Assembly (NCBI GenBank): GCA_914767715.1 | Contig: OU612071.1 | Coordinates: 26,535,681-26,599,680, forward strand | Source of the DNA: Membranipora membranacea | Taxonomy: Eukaryota > Bryozoa > Gymnolaemata > Cheilostomatida > Membraniporidae | Length of the DNA stretch: 64,000 bases | Direction of reading: 5' to 3' | Shown: positions 36,606-48,240 of the stretch, piece after piece | Layout of the letters: the number at the start of each line of letters is the position of its first letter | Position numbering within the stretch: the first letter of the stretch is position 1 | The notes under the pieces: model-generated | The model's input: only the letters and a program-made list of their open reading frames with translations | Databases searched by the model: none | What the model was told of the DNA's origin: nothing | Made by a program: the position numbers and the translations under genes

Positions 36606-37640
36606 ATAAAAAAATTATTATGGTTGTTTGGCCATGTGGTAAACTTGAAGTTTGTGCCTTACGGTCGTGACCGTATGAATTTGCAGACACAATTATTTTT
36701 AAACTGTGGACCATTCGATTTGCACTAAATGCGGCTGTGAATGTATCCTTACTTTCCGTAATGGGGTCTAAACAAACATTCCCCTATAAAGAATGTAGGC
36801 GGGGGACAATTCAAGCCATCAAAATTTAATAAAAACAGCTGGTAAGTAGGACTAGATCAACCAAATTATCTTCTAAGTTACAATTTGTAGTTTTTGTTGG
36901 AATAATACATCATAGGGTTTTTTCCAATCTCAAATTCTCTTTGTCATACAAAACTTGTTTTTCTAAGTATCACTCATCATAATAAAATATATCAATAATC
37001 TCTTTTTTCTGCTTGAAGTTTCTGGTTTCACTGACTTGGGTTGTTTAAAAGCTCTAACTTAACTAGCTTATACTCTTGTTTAAATGAGCAATTTCATTTT
37101 GTGGTCGCCTCTTCGAAAAAAAACTTTATGAAAAACCTCTAGGGTAATATTTTGAATGCTGCGTCATTTTGCATACAAATAAGTGGCCCGGATATTTAGC
37201 TCTTAACTCCATATGTCAGTCTCTTAACTCTGGACTTCTAACCAAGGCCTCTGATTTTTCTTTTCTCTTTCCTTCTTTCTTCTCTTTCCCATTTTCTTCT
37301 TCCCTTTTTCTTCTCCCCCTTTGCCCCCCCCCCTGCAAGTACCTTATGGCCCAACTTTCATGCAACACTAATCATGACCAACTCCAAGTCTATCTGAACT
37401 TAGAACTTGGTTTGAGGCTTAGTTTCGAATCTTTTTTAGGGTAAATATCCATGTCTTTTTCATGAAACAAGGATCCTGTTGGAAGAAACTTTTCTCAAAT
37501 TACTGAATGATTTCTAAGAAGCATAAAGCCAAGAATGTTAAGACTGAAAAAATTTTCTTTGATCTATCTACATGTGCACAAATGTTACAAGACAAAATTT
37601 GAAAACTAAGTAGAAATCTGGATATAATTATCAATTCTTG
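36605..37640. other. Gene-poor stretch with a polypyrimidine tract
   Basis: Up to about 37,125 it mirrors 5,800-6,365. At 37,257-37,331 the plus strand is almost pure C/T for about 75 bases, ending in a C-run. No gene is seen; a plus-strand 91-codon frame crossing the tract is of low complexity. Confidence 0.6.
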
Positions 37641-38060
37641 CAATAACATTTTATCAATAGGCTATCTATCACAATCGGTAGGTGACACACAGCTCCCATA
37701 ATCCTGTTGTCACTTGCCCAACAGACAACAATATATTTATATACCTATGGTTTCCTTATCATCAGTAAGATGAATAATTTCACAACAATTAGAATACAAA
37801 CAATGTATAGCTTTCAATCAGCGTATGGTTTGAAGAAATCCTGGCCTTCAATTGTTTGGTGGTTTGTTTGTATCAATGGATTCCATCCCTTTTCTTCGAT
37901 AGGCTATCAAACACAATCAGTATGGACTCACACGGCTCAAACAGTCAAAAGAAAAAAAACTAAGTATGAAGTAAACCTTGTTGGCAATTGCCCAACAGAA
38001 AACAATATATCTATATCAATTTTTCTATTATCATTGCCTCATATAGCTATGAATCACAAT
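37640..38060. repeat. Upstream modules of the S family (S4 copy)
   Basis: Two units with AATAGGCTATC, CACAATCGGTAGGTGAC or CACAATCAGTATGGACTC, and GCCCAACAGACAACAATAT blocks stand before the S4 promoter. Confidence 0.6.
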
Positions 38061-38121
38061 GACAAGGATTATACATATTATATTGATTTATGACAAGTAA
38101 AAACAACAACTGTCATCGTAG

Positions 38122-38163
38122 TATATAAATCGATGGCCGATTCGTACATAACCATTCTCAGTT
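38122..38163 (+). promoter_or_regulatory. S4 core promoter (TATA plus initiator-like)
   Basis: TATATAAAT at 38,122-38,130 and TCTCAGTTC at 38,156-38,164 lie about 75 and 40 bases before the start codon, in the same layout as S2, S5 and S6. Confidence 0.6.
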
Positions 38164-38202
38164 CAACACTTAAAGAGATATATTCTACTCTTCAGACTAG
38201 AT

Positions 38203-40698
38203 ATGATTCTCTCAAAATCATCACCCTCATGTTTTATTGGTAAGATTTATACTAGTTCTTAATCGCAGCTAAAGTTTGTTGAGAGAATAATTTGCTCAAC
38301 AAGTAAATTTGGTTTTCTCTATAGTCTTACCAGTTAAACTTCATGAAAAACAATGCTACAATGGATTAAAGTACCATAATAGTATGAGCTTCAGCTTCAT
38401 ATCCTCATGAGTTTGCAGAAATGTCAGGTGCAGGGTCACCATAATATATCATTTTAAAGAGCTCAAAAAGTTGTACAAGCTTGAAGGTTCTCAGATGCTC
38501 ACAAGTTCTCTGAAATTTTACTTTTTGAAAAGCAGCAGTGGAGGCAGTAAGTTTAGAAAAGACATCCGATCTCAAGTGGTTTAGTATTATAAGGCATTAA
38601 TGGATGAAAGCTCTTTTTTTTTGTTCAGCTTCCCGCATGCCTGTTCTCTCCTCTGATCTTTTTTGCCCGCTAGCGACAGGGGAGATGAAGCCGGGGAGGA
38701 CCCCATCAGGACCCCCAAATGTTGTTAAGCTCAGAGTGTAAAACCTTTATGGCGGATATGGTGCACACAGTGGTGTATATTACCAATCACGGACCACGGA
38801 TATCCGTGAATGGCTGAATAGCTCAGTGTGTAGAGCGTCTGCCCAGTGATCACTGCTTATTAAGAATGTTGTGGGTTCGAGTCCCATCATTGTCATTTGT
38901 TTTTTCAAATGGGTGTTTTATAAGTGGAGCATTTTTACCGTAATCTTCTACCGCTATTGAGTTGTTTTCTGAAAGTACTCAACAGCTCAGTGAGCTATTG
39001 AAATACCTCTCTGCTTGCACTATTTTGCTACCAATATGCAAACATTTCCGTGGTGCACATGAGGTCTCTATATTGTTACTCACAGTATTATGAGCATTCC
39101 AATGAAAGAAGTACATCTGTCATTTCTGCTTTAAAAATCATTGAAACACCATGCCTTGAGATTCCAAATGGTTAAAAACAAAGTCAATAAGTAAAAGAGT
39201 TACCTGCTTCATTATATATTTTATACCTTGTTACCCTTTATCTCTTCATCCTGTTTTTTTATAAAGCATCAATTTATTTTCAGCTGTTATGATAACGCTC
39301 GCAGTGTATGGTTCTGCAGCAATAATTCCTGAGTCTTTGGTATGTTAAATTATTGACATAAACTCAAAAAAAATTTACCTTCTCCTCTTCCTTACCCATT
39401 AACCTGCACGCAATGTGAACAACCACTGCTAGAGTGTGTTTAAAGACTAATTATTTATGTTCTAGCTTATCGATCAGACTTTGACTGTAGTTAACATACA
39501 ACGTTCAAATCCTGTTATTTAAAGATATTTAATCGCTGGGTGTTCATTTATTACAGTGCAATACTCATATTCGGTTTAAGATTGAATTCAATTCAAGAGT
39601 TGTAAAGCATGAGATGATGGATTTCTCTGACGGCTGGTCTGTGGAAGATTACCTTGAGAGTGCCCTTAAGAGTGCGGCAAAGTCAGATCACACCATCAGC
39701 ATGAGGTAATATTTTGCAATATTTTGAATTGAGTTTGATGGTCCTTCCTAACAGTCAGAACAAATACAACAGAACATCAGCATTAATGGCTGCTGCGGAA
39801 TAATTAGTTTTTCTTCATTATATTCGACATAATAATAAAAAATCTGTCTAAGGGAGTGCAAAGAAATCTGTAACTTTGTTCCATGAATAATCACAATTAT
39901 AAATGTATTTAACTTTTATTTTCATGTAATCAAACTTCATCACAATCCCCTGCACATTATGCATCAGCAAATACATGATCTAATCACCAATTACTATAAC
40001 ATAAATGAATCAGTTGCACACAACAAGAAGTTTAGAAAGTACCTTTTTGCTTAGGGCCTGTCTTGACAAGCTTTGTTCGGTGGGGGGAGGGAACAAAGCT
40101 TGTCAACTCTTGCATGCTCGACTGTCGAACAGCCGATATTAAGCATTGTCTTCTCTTGCGATCGGGAAGATAACTCCTTTATCTCACTAATCACCGAACA
40201 AAGCTTGTCAAGACAGGCTACTTTTTGCTCAACGTGATTTTTTTCCAGCTCAGGAGGAATTAGCACATCAAAGTGTCCACATGGAAAGTATACTAACATC
40301 GGAGGTGTCGAAGGAAAATGGAATATAATTATCTCTAACAGTAACAATGAGGTATGTACCATATGAGTGATTATCTGTAATTTTCATCATGGCTTCTGCC
40401 AAAACTTCGAGGGTTTTGGCTGCATGAGGCAAATCAAGTTTTAATCAAAGCAATGGTTAGCTTAAATAACTAGTGACCCCGAAGCTGAAACCACAACCTT
40501 GGGTCAGGATCAAACTAGCTTCCAGTATGAGATATTCATATCAGGCAGATTATAGATAGTGTAAATGCATGCGCTGACTCAAATGTTTTTATTTCACAGA
40601 CGGTGTATAACAGTGTCTGCCGCCCATCAAAAGACAAAGCTTCACCAAAGATATTAGGAGGTTATTTTGTGAGATTTATCCTTCATGTCCCAGAGTGA
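38203..40698 (+). CDS. S4: small secreted S-family protein, 147 aa
   Basis: Exons 38,203-38,239, 39,284-39,339, 39,557-39,705, 40,249-40,351 and 40,600-40,698. All borders are GT-AG and phases are 1, 0, 2, 0. The signal peptide is encoded by exons 1 and 2 (MILSKSSPSCFI, AVMITLAVYGSAA). The mature part has RFKIEFNS, MMDFSDGWSVEDYLESA, KCPHGKYTNIGGVEGKWNI, NSNNETVYNSVC and a final VRFILHVPE. It has three mature cysteines; the ones in exons 4 and 5 are conserved in S5 and (approximately) S6 and may pair. Intron 1 carries a SINE and intron 3 a MITE, neither disturbing the frame. It is the mirror partner of S2. Family and function not recognised. Confidence 0.72.
38768..39050 (+). mobile_element. 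SINE (type A) in S4 intron 1
   Basis: The tRNA-like head GGCTGAATAGCTCAGTGTG...GGGTTCGAGTCCC is followed by the body shared with 29,261-29,644. TGGTGCACA flanks both ends (38,759-38,767 and 39,051-39,059). It lacks the G-rich tail with hairpin seen in the other copy. Confidence 0.8.
40052..40220. mobile_element. 169 bp MITE in S4 intron 3
   Basis: Terminal inverted repeats of about 26 bases appear exact from CCTGTCTTGACAAGC inward. The 9 bp CTTTTTGCT at 40,043-40,051 and 40,221-40,229 is a target-site duplication. An 8-9 bp duplication fits hAT- or Mutator-type elements. No coding capacity. Confidence 0.85.
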
Positions 40699-41296
40699 GA
40701 AAATATCATCATGATCGAAGGCTACATTTTACATTATTAGATAATTTTCGTCTATTTAAGCCATCAATTTTTGCTTTTAAATAGAGCCTGCTCTGCCTAA
40801 ACCATTGAACTCATAAACTTAAACTCATATGCAACAAGCACTTTGTTATTTTCAAACACTTCAGTAGCCAACACATATAAACCAGTGAGCAGTGATGTCA
40901 TTAAAACTAACCCTTTATCTGGCATATACTAATTATAAACTTCATCGTTCTTTATTGACATAGGACACAATAATTGTCAACCCGCACAGGATTGCTATGG
41001 ATGTTGGTTTTCACATTAATCTGTTAAACTGTTTTGTATGAGACTATATGGAATCAAATAAAAGTTACCTTGTAAATATGACTTGAAGTCACTGGGAGAA
41101 AATCTCAGTAGTAGAATACTACCACTGAGAATTGATCTACATTTATAGCCAATCCATTGATTTACAGCAATGATGTTAAGTGATTTTGCTTGCCCTAAAT
41201 CAATTTTTATTTCTCCTTTCACTGCGTTGTGATTTATTGTTATTTCTGACGAAATTTCATGGACACAATTTATGGGCAAGAGACAGTAAGAATTGC

Positions 41297-43430
41297 TACA
41301 GACCCTAACTTGTCCTTGCTTAAAATTAATACTGAACATAAAGAATGCTCTGTCGATGCTGATAAGTTAAATGATTTTTTCTTTAGATTTGAACGCGCTG
41401 TTGATATACCTAGCTTACCTGATACTGATATTGATTTCAATCCCTTTTCTATCGATCAAGTGTACAACGTGCTCAAGAATGTTGACACTAATAAGAGTAC
41501 AGGCCCTGATGAAATAAGTGGTAGAGTGCTTAAAACGCTTGCTGACTCACTGGCCCAGCCTATTTGTAATCTTTTTAACCTTTCCATCCGCTCATCTACT
41601 CTGCCGAAAATCTGGAAAAGTGCAATGATATCACCCATACCGAAAATTCCAGGTGCCGATGAATCGAAAGACTACCGTCCAATAGCGCTCACATCTATAA
41701 TAGCCAAATGTCTAGAAAATCTCATAGTTCCATACATTACCACAAAAATCTCAGATGTAAATCAGTTTGCTTACAGCTCGAACAGAGGGACCGATGACGC
41801 ATTGCTTGTGCTTCTAGACATCATCTCAGAACATCTGAACAGTGACGCTAAGAACTACGTCAGGGCGGTGATTATCGACTTTAGCAGTGCCTTCAACACT
41901 ATCGATCCATCTATACTCGTAGATGTCAGGTCAGGTCAGGCCGTGTTGATCACCCTGCTGCCTTGCAGAACTGGCACTGTCAATGCCAAAGGATAGCGGA
42001 GGACAACCGTACACAAACTCACTGAAGGACATGGGAGGATCCCTGCTGGATTAATAACCCAGTGAAGGGCGGATGAGTCTCACACAGACCAACGGCCACT
42101 CCCTGCAACTGCTGACAGCTCCAGTCTTCAAGGTATCCTTGCCATTGGACCCAGTTATAGGCAGCCAAGCCAGTGGGGCTTTGGGGTGCATCTTAGTTCC
42201 ACTATAATCCACGCACAGCTTCTGCTTGCACCTGACAACAAAAGTCCTGCGGCGACTGGGGAATGGTGACGGGAACAGGGTTGTGAAGGATAGGACTACA
42301 CAGTCACTCAAGGACCCACAAATAGCAAGCAGACATCATACTCTATACAGAGGGATTGCAAAGAGAGAGAGACTCGTAGATAAACTGCATGCTAAAGGAA
42401 TAAATGGTAATATTATCCGCTGGGTTCACAGCTTCCTTACAAATTCCTTACAAACAGATATCAGACCGTTGTTGCCGCTGGTCGAAAATCGCAATCAATC
42501 AGCACCTCAGTGGGCAGTCCCCAGAGCTGTGTACTGAGCCCTATATTATTCTCTCTCTATGTTGAGGCTATGTCTACTACACTGCCAAACACACATATCA
42601 CAAAATACGCAGACGATACAATCATCCTTGAATGCTTGAACCGAGGAGACAACTCCCAACTACAATCGGAAGTTGACAGAATAGCCAAATGGTGTGACGA
42701 TAGCCACCTTACCATAAACTCCAATAAGACCAAAGAGCTCCTATTTACAAATCAGCGTCACAACCCAACTCTAGACCCAGTCACTATTCACCAAAGCGTA
42801 ATCGAGCGAGTAGTCAAGTACAAATATCTCGGGACAATCCTAACTCGCAAACTTGACTTTACAGAGAATACTGCTCTAACTGTGGAGAAGGCAAGCAAGC
42901 GTCTCTATATAATGAAGCGTTTATCATCAATGAAAGTCAAAGACAGCACTATTCGTCTAGCCTATGAGTCATTTATAGAAAGTGTGCTTACCTTTCACCT
43001 CAGTATTATCCACGGCCATATGTCAGTCGAAAACCGCAATGAGCTGAACCATGTCATAAAATCAGCCTACAGACTCAGTAATAAAAAGCTCAAATGTAAG
43101 AACCTCAATGAGCTGTACCAGGAACATTTTAAAAGTAAATGTCTGCGTACCTATACTAGCCTCGATCCACCAATCGAGCTCGTGAGACTGCACTCTGGTA
43201 GATTATGTATTCCCAAGCAGCGAGTAAACATTCGTAAAAACTGTCTCCAAACAGAATGTGCTCGGTTGCTTAATTCCATCTTTTAAGTTAAACGTTTCAT
43301 AGATACTTTTATATTATCATTTATAATTTATTTTATATTTTTTTGGCATCACAGAGCAAAACAACAATGAATTTTTATCAAGTATTGATAACAATACAAT
43401 ATACATACATAACTTCTTTTTTTTTTTGGC
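41297..43430 (+). mobile_element. 5'-truncated LINE with reverse transcriptase
   Basis: It splits sequence matching left-arm 290-310. It encodes the palm and fingers region of a non-LTR reverse transcriptase: STGPDEISGRVLKT, KDYRPIALTSIIAKCLE, AVIIDFSSAFNTIDPS, then GSPQSCVLSPILFSLYVE, the active-site box YADDT, and thumb and C-terminal sequence ending near 43,286. The motif style (DFSSAFNT) suggests the CR1/L2/Rex1 side of the LINEs. The frame is interrupted by a 447 bp insertion at 41,925 and a small frameshift near 42,460. The endonuclease is absent and it is dead. The 3' end is followed by a T-run near 43,418. Confidence 0.85.
41925..42371. mobile_element. 447 bp element nested inside the LINE
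   Basis: Flanked by the 10 bp duplication ACTCGTAGAT (41,915-41,924 and 42,372-42,381). The reading frame before and after the insertion is the same once one duplication copy and the insert are ignored. It begins with GTCAGGTCAGGTCAGG, ends with a GA-rich run, and is more G+C-rich than its surroundings. No protein or tRNA-like head was recognised. Confidence 0.8.
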
Positions 43431-45329
43431 TGTGTATCTCCCAGGGATATCTTTTCCTGGATATCGGCTATCGCATCTGATTTTAAGCTTATACTATCAA
43501 AAACATATTCCACTATGCAACCTGTTTCTGCTGGAATTCGAAAAGTCAAGAATTAAAACTAGTCAGTTCAGAATGTGAGTAGCGCTCAGAATATCAACAG
43601 AGAATTGTAAGATGGGCTGTGCCGAATTTATTGATTGAGTTCAATATCTGAAAATGTCTTATTCCTAATCCTCTCAAAATTAAGGTTGGTCCAGAAGGGT
43701 ACAGTATAAGTATAAGTAAGGGACAGTATGAATCATTGCTCAGATAAATTGAATAGGTGAAAATAAATCAATTTGAGTCACTGACCTGCCTGATCTTTTC
43801 TCACTGTTTTACTACAACTAATACTAATACTGATACTCTTACTATCAGTTGTTTGGAAACTTTCCGCTTGATCTTGCTTCTATGTTGTTCTCTAGCACTT
43901 TATTTAAAGGGTCGTTATCGATAACATTATGTTATTAAAATGCCATTTATAACTGAGAACAGTTTAGATTATCCCAGCGTCTTTCCTCATCTATTATTGA
44001 AAATTCTCGGAGTGTGCTGACCATACAACTTGTAAGTCCCTGCGCAACAAGTTCTCACCCATCTTATAACGTCTATACTATCTGTGATTGACACTTAAGG
44101 GGCTGAATAAACTTATGTTCTCATCTGCATAAATTTGCCACTGCCACCAAATATGATAAAAAAAAACAAAAACAGAATTTAATGATTGACCTTGTTGGCA
44201 TGGTCGCATTGTAATATCATCTAAGTTGTGGCACATTTGTAGGTATGACAGTGAAGTATCTCTAGGCTGACACATTCCTGCATTCCTCCTTTCAGAGTAG
44301 ATCCAGTAAACATTATAATTATTATGCTTTTCACCATATATCTGGGATCGCAATGTATCACCTTTGACCTAACGTATGGATGGAATTAATGTCAAGAGCA
44401 GGACTTGTAGAGAGACATATTATTACTATTTATAAATCATGGTTATTTGTCAAGAGAATTCTAGAACAGCAAGCTACCTGCCTCTTTCAACTGTGATATA
44501 GGAAAAATTTACTAGATTAGAGTCAACAACTTTGTGCCACTGTTAGTCTAGTTTAATGATATAGTTTGCTAACTCCAAATTACACTAAAAAACAGATAAA
44601 CCAACGAATTGACATTTCAAAGTAACCTGAGTGCAAACCGTTGAGTAGAAGGATCCCATAACTTACCCTTAGGGAGGTTACTAAATACTGGTAGGTCAAT
44701 GCACTACCTAAACCTGACAATGTCATAGCTCTTGTAAATATAATTTAAGTTAATTAGTGTATCGATAGAACCTGAAGGATGAGCTGATAGGATGATCGAA
44801 TGATGACAGCAGAGGAAACTATCCTTACCAACACTACACCTACACTGGGTTCCGTTATCAATTAGTAGGAAACATGAATTTCGATGAGAAAATATCTGCC
44901 TTCTTGTGGATTGAATTAAAGAAAGTCTTAGCAACCTAAGGTGAAATGCTGGAACCACCAACATAATCTTTTCCAAGTTTTGATCTAGCATTTCTGCTCA
45001 AATTGAAATAAATATCTAATATATTCATTTTCATTTGTATTGGAGCCGCATCTTAATTTATTTCGGTTTTTATTGCAATCATTAGAGATTGCATTGAGAA
45101 ATATTGAGGGTTTAAGAATCACTTAACAAATGAAACTACTATAATCAAGAAAATAAGACCTTTAGTTCTCAAGTTTAGTCAAATTAGGTTTGTTAATGAT
45201 GCATATAAGTTTATTGAAGGTTCAAGCACAGCAGCCATAATGAAGAGTGAAGCTTTTGTAGCTAAATCATAAAATATGAAGAGTCAATTATTTATGGTAG
45301 CCTTCGATGGCAACCATTGAAGAGCTTTC
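43430..45329. other. Repeat-derived and gene-poor stretch
   Basis: Bases 43,430-43,790 continue the repeat matching 310-570. From 43,800 to 45,329 no gene is supported. A 95-codon minus-strand frame at 44,704 and a 91-codon one at 44,078 have no recognisable features. Confidence 0.55.
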
Positions 45330-48161
45330 TCACACTCTGTTGAAGCTTACACTATACCCTGTCCATATCTTGTATGAGTCAACATCTGCTGAAGGGAGAC
45401 ATACACTGTCATACACCGTCTGCAAAAATACAAAATTTAGATGCTGTGTTTACAAGTTAAAATCAATTGCGTTGCGTTGCGCTGGTGTCAAAACCTGACC
45501 TTATCTCAGTACCTACTATAAATTACACTGACTTATCGAAGATATCTAGTACCAAACTCCTAAGTGTGGTTATAGATAGTAGACTCACATTTAGTGACCA
45601 TGTCGACAAAATCGTGAACAAATGTAATAGCCTGAATTATTTTTTACAAAGCCTAAAGCGTTTAGATGTTAATACGACTGGTTTACTAACTTTTTATTTT
45701 TCTAAGATTCGTTCTAACACCACATATGCCTGTGCTGCATGGTTTCCTCCAATATCTCGGAATGATAAATCAAAGATCGAGGGTATTGAGAGATGGAGCC
45801 TCACAATAATATAGCCTGAACTGGGCAGTTACCGTCAGAGACTAGCCAAATCAAATGTGGTTCCGATTTTAGATTTTCTACAGGTTTTAACTAACAGGCA
45901 CTTTGAAAAAGTCGCCAAAAACCAAAGCCATCCGTTGCAACATTTCTTAGTCAGGCGCCAACGTCACAAGGACAAATCTGATATTTTCTATCCACCAATA
46001 TGTAGAACGGAGAAATTCAAGAACTCGTTTTTAATTTCTGGTATGAACAGGCGCCTGTAATGTCTCAAAAATATATTTCTTTCTCATGCAGCATGGATTT
46101 TATCGTTTTTCACCGCCTGATCCAATCATTTTTAATACAACTGTTTTTTCTCCTTTATTCAAAAGTCTAAATTTTTATTGTACGCACACATTTATATAAT
46201 GCTAGGCATTCCTATGTGGCAAATTAAATCAATATCAATCAATTTATCACTCGATGGTCACTGTATCCATTTCATAGATAAAATTCTGACTGAGCAGTCA
46301 GATGCTCTTGAAGTTTCTATTTTTCAACTTAAGATTTCCTGCGTCGCACAAGGGCCTTCCAGAACATGAGTTGATAAACTGTTGTACATATTATATCCAA
46401 ACAGATCAATAACAGACAAGGGTGCGATAAACAACTCATTGTATAAACGCCTAATTAGATTAGCCATATTCATGCAGAGAGCATTCATTAGTTATTCTTT
46501 GTTCAATGTTTAATGGTGATAGATAAAATTATTGAAAAGTGTAACCTACCACATTTTCTCTGTTAGATATGGTGACATTCCATCGGCTGTAAATACCGTC
46601 AATGTGTTCCATCCATCCCTCCTGACACTCGCCAGTAAAATTTCTCCTGGAACACAAAGATATGATAATCTCAACAATCACCAATATTGTCTGAACATGT
46701 CTTATGATTCTCATTTGCTACAAAAACATCTCTTCTTAGCTCAGCTCTCTGGCAATGATATGTATCAATTGATAAAACTATGCAATCATAAATGAACATC
46801 ACAATTGTTCAGTTTGTTTTCAAATTAATATTTTGTCATATTCGAGTTTTGTTTGACACTATAAGGTTGGAAGGTTGAAATCATAACCAGCAGTAGCTGA
46901 ATTGCCACAACATCTTTATAAAATGTAAATAGAATTCGTATTTCCTGTCACATGGATGTTTAATCAAACTCAATTGAAACCAAACTCAGCTTCCAAAGAA
47001 CCTTTACCTGGCATACTTTTAACAGTTAAGACAATGCTGACTGAATAAAATTAGTCAAATCAGCATTAAAATATTTATTAGGTAGAGCAATCAAACCGAA
47101 ATCACAATATTTGTAGATCATCACCTGATGTTAGGCTCAGCTCCACATGATCGAGGGAGTCGTGCGGCATATAAGTACTGATATGCTGACAAGTTATTTG
47201 GATCGAAAGCTACCTCTGTTGAATTGAGCTCAACATTGACCTGAACATACCTTTCTCTCTGAAATCAGAAATTATACATATGTCAGTTAGGTCATCTATA
47301 CAATGAAATTCTCGGACAGTCAGTTCTGGATGTAATCTGATTCAATTCTAAAATAAACCAACTTTTGTAACATTTGCTAGCCATTAGCCGTGATATAGCA
47401 AAAGTCAAATCATTTAAAGTTTGAAGTTTATCTGTGTGGCTCAGAGAAAGATAATATATCTGCACCTTTATTTAAAGTTTGAAATGCTTATAACGTGACC
47501 AGGTCGTATTATATACCACAGAGCTTTACGATAGTATGCTTAAGCAGTTCATGGGTTTCAGTTTTGTTTGATGGTTATTTATCTTACCAAAGTGGGGAAC
47601 TGTGCACCACAACCATATACTGCAAGTAATATCATCAAAGCAACTGCTGAAAACAAAACAGTACTATATTCATTAAAATAGCTATATATGTAAAAACTTA
47701 GGCGATAAGAAGTCAATCTTAAAGATGGCTACTGTAAAATTGAAAACTTGTATATCTTTTCAAACTTTGAATGTGACAATAATTGACACATTATTAGTAT
47801 GTTGAGGGTTGAAGGTCGTATTACACTGCTTTTAACACAAGCATGATAGAAATATGAGGTGAACAACCATCGACCGCTCAGGTAGAAGATAAAACTTTAC
47901 CTTCTTTTGATATTTGATGAAGATGAGTTGAGTGTAAAAGTAACTCTAAAATTTGATTCCAAAATGATTACTATGTTGGTATCAAAATCATCTTTTATGT
48001 GACTTTAGTTAGCTTATTGATATGTGACTAATGTAATTTTGATTCTAAGATTTTCTGTGTGTTTTCTTTGCTATTATTCAAACCATTTGAAACTCAGAAT
48101 TAGAGAAGGCTGTGATAATCTTACCAACAACACAGAGGCGTGATGACTTTGAGTGACCCAT
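45330..48161 (-). CDS. S5: small secreted S-family protein, 138 aa
   Basis: Exons 48,161-48,125, 47,646-47,588, 47,258-47,125, 46,646-46,550 and 45,419-45,330, all GT-AG, with phases 1, 0, 2, 0. The signal peptide is MGHSKSSRLCVV then AVALMILLAVYGCGA. The body reads YVQVNVELNSTEVAFDP, then GECQEGWMEHIDGIYSRWN, VTISNRENV, TVYDSVCLPSADVDSY and ends SVSFNRV. Exon 3 is shorter than in S4 and S6. A LINE fragment sits in intron 4, stretching it to 1.1 kb. Two N-glycosylation sites (NST, NFT) and another at NVT are visible. It lies outside the inverted duplication, diverging from S6 on the other side. Confidence 0.72.
45465..46062 (+). mobile_element. LINE C-terminal fragment in S5 intron 4
   Basis: The plus strand reads KLLSVVIDSRLTFSDHVDKI, then TTYACAAWFPPISRNDKS and, after a frame change, LTNRHFEKVAKNQSHPLQ. 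This is the region after the reverse-transcriptase domain of CR1/jockey-like LINEs. It is too short and frame-broken to be active. Confidence 0.75.
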
Positions 48162-48197
48162 ATCCAGTCTGAAGAATAGAATCTCGCTGTAAGTGTG

Positions 48198-48240
48198 GAG
48201 CTGAGAATAGTTTCATATCAATAGATAATCCATTTATATA
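48198..48240 (-). promoter_or_regulatory. S5 core promoter
   Basis: TATATAAATGG at 48,240-48,230 and TTCTCAGCTCC near 48,207-48,197 precede the S5 start codon, in the same layout as the other S genes. Confidence 0.6.

Larger units (their letters stand above)
24733..43560. repeat. Right arm of the inverted duplication
   Basis: This is the mirror partner of the left arm. It holds arm-specific insertions absent from the left arm: a 384 bp SINE (29,261-29,644), a ~1,150 bp segment (32,855-34,004), a SINE in S4 intron 1 (38,768-39,050), a MITE in S4 intron 3 (40,052-40,220) and a LINE (about 41,297-43,430) splitting the outer homology. Sequence matching left positions 1,670-2,040 (and, in direct orientation, 1-570) continues on both sides of the LINE. 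The inner end of the match is near 24,733, inside what would be intron 1 of R1. Confidence 0.9.

Noticed and set aside
1-43560. Inverted structure as a pure assembly fold-back artefact
   Set aside because: Arms differ by many substitutions, arm-specific insertions with target-site duplications and different gene lesions. A haplotype joined in inverse is still possible and needs long reads.
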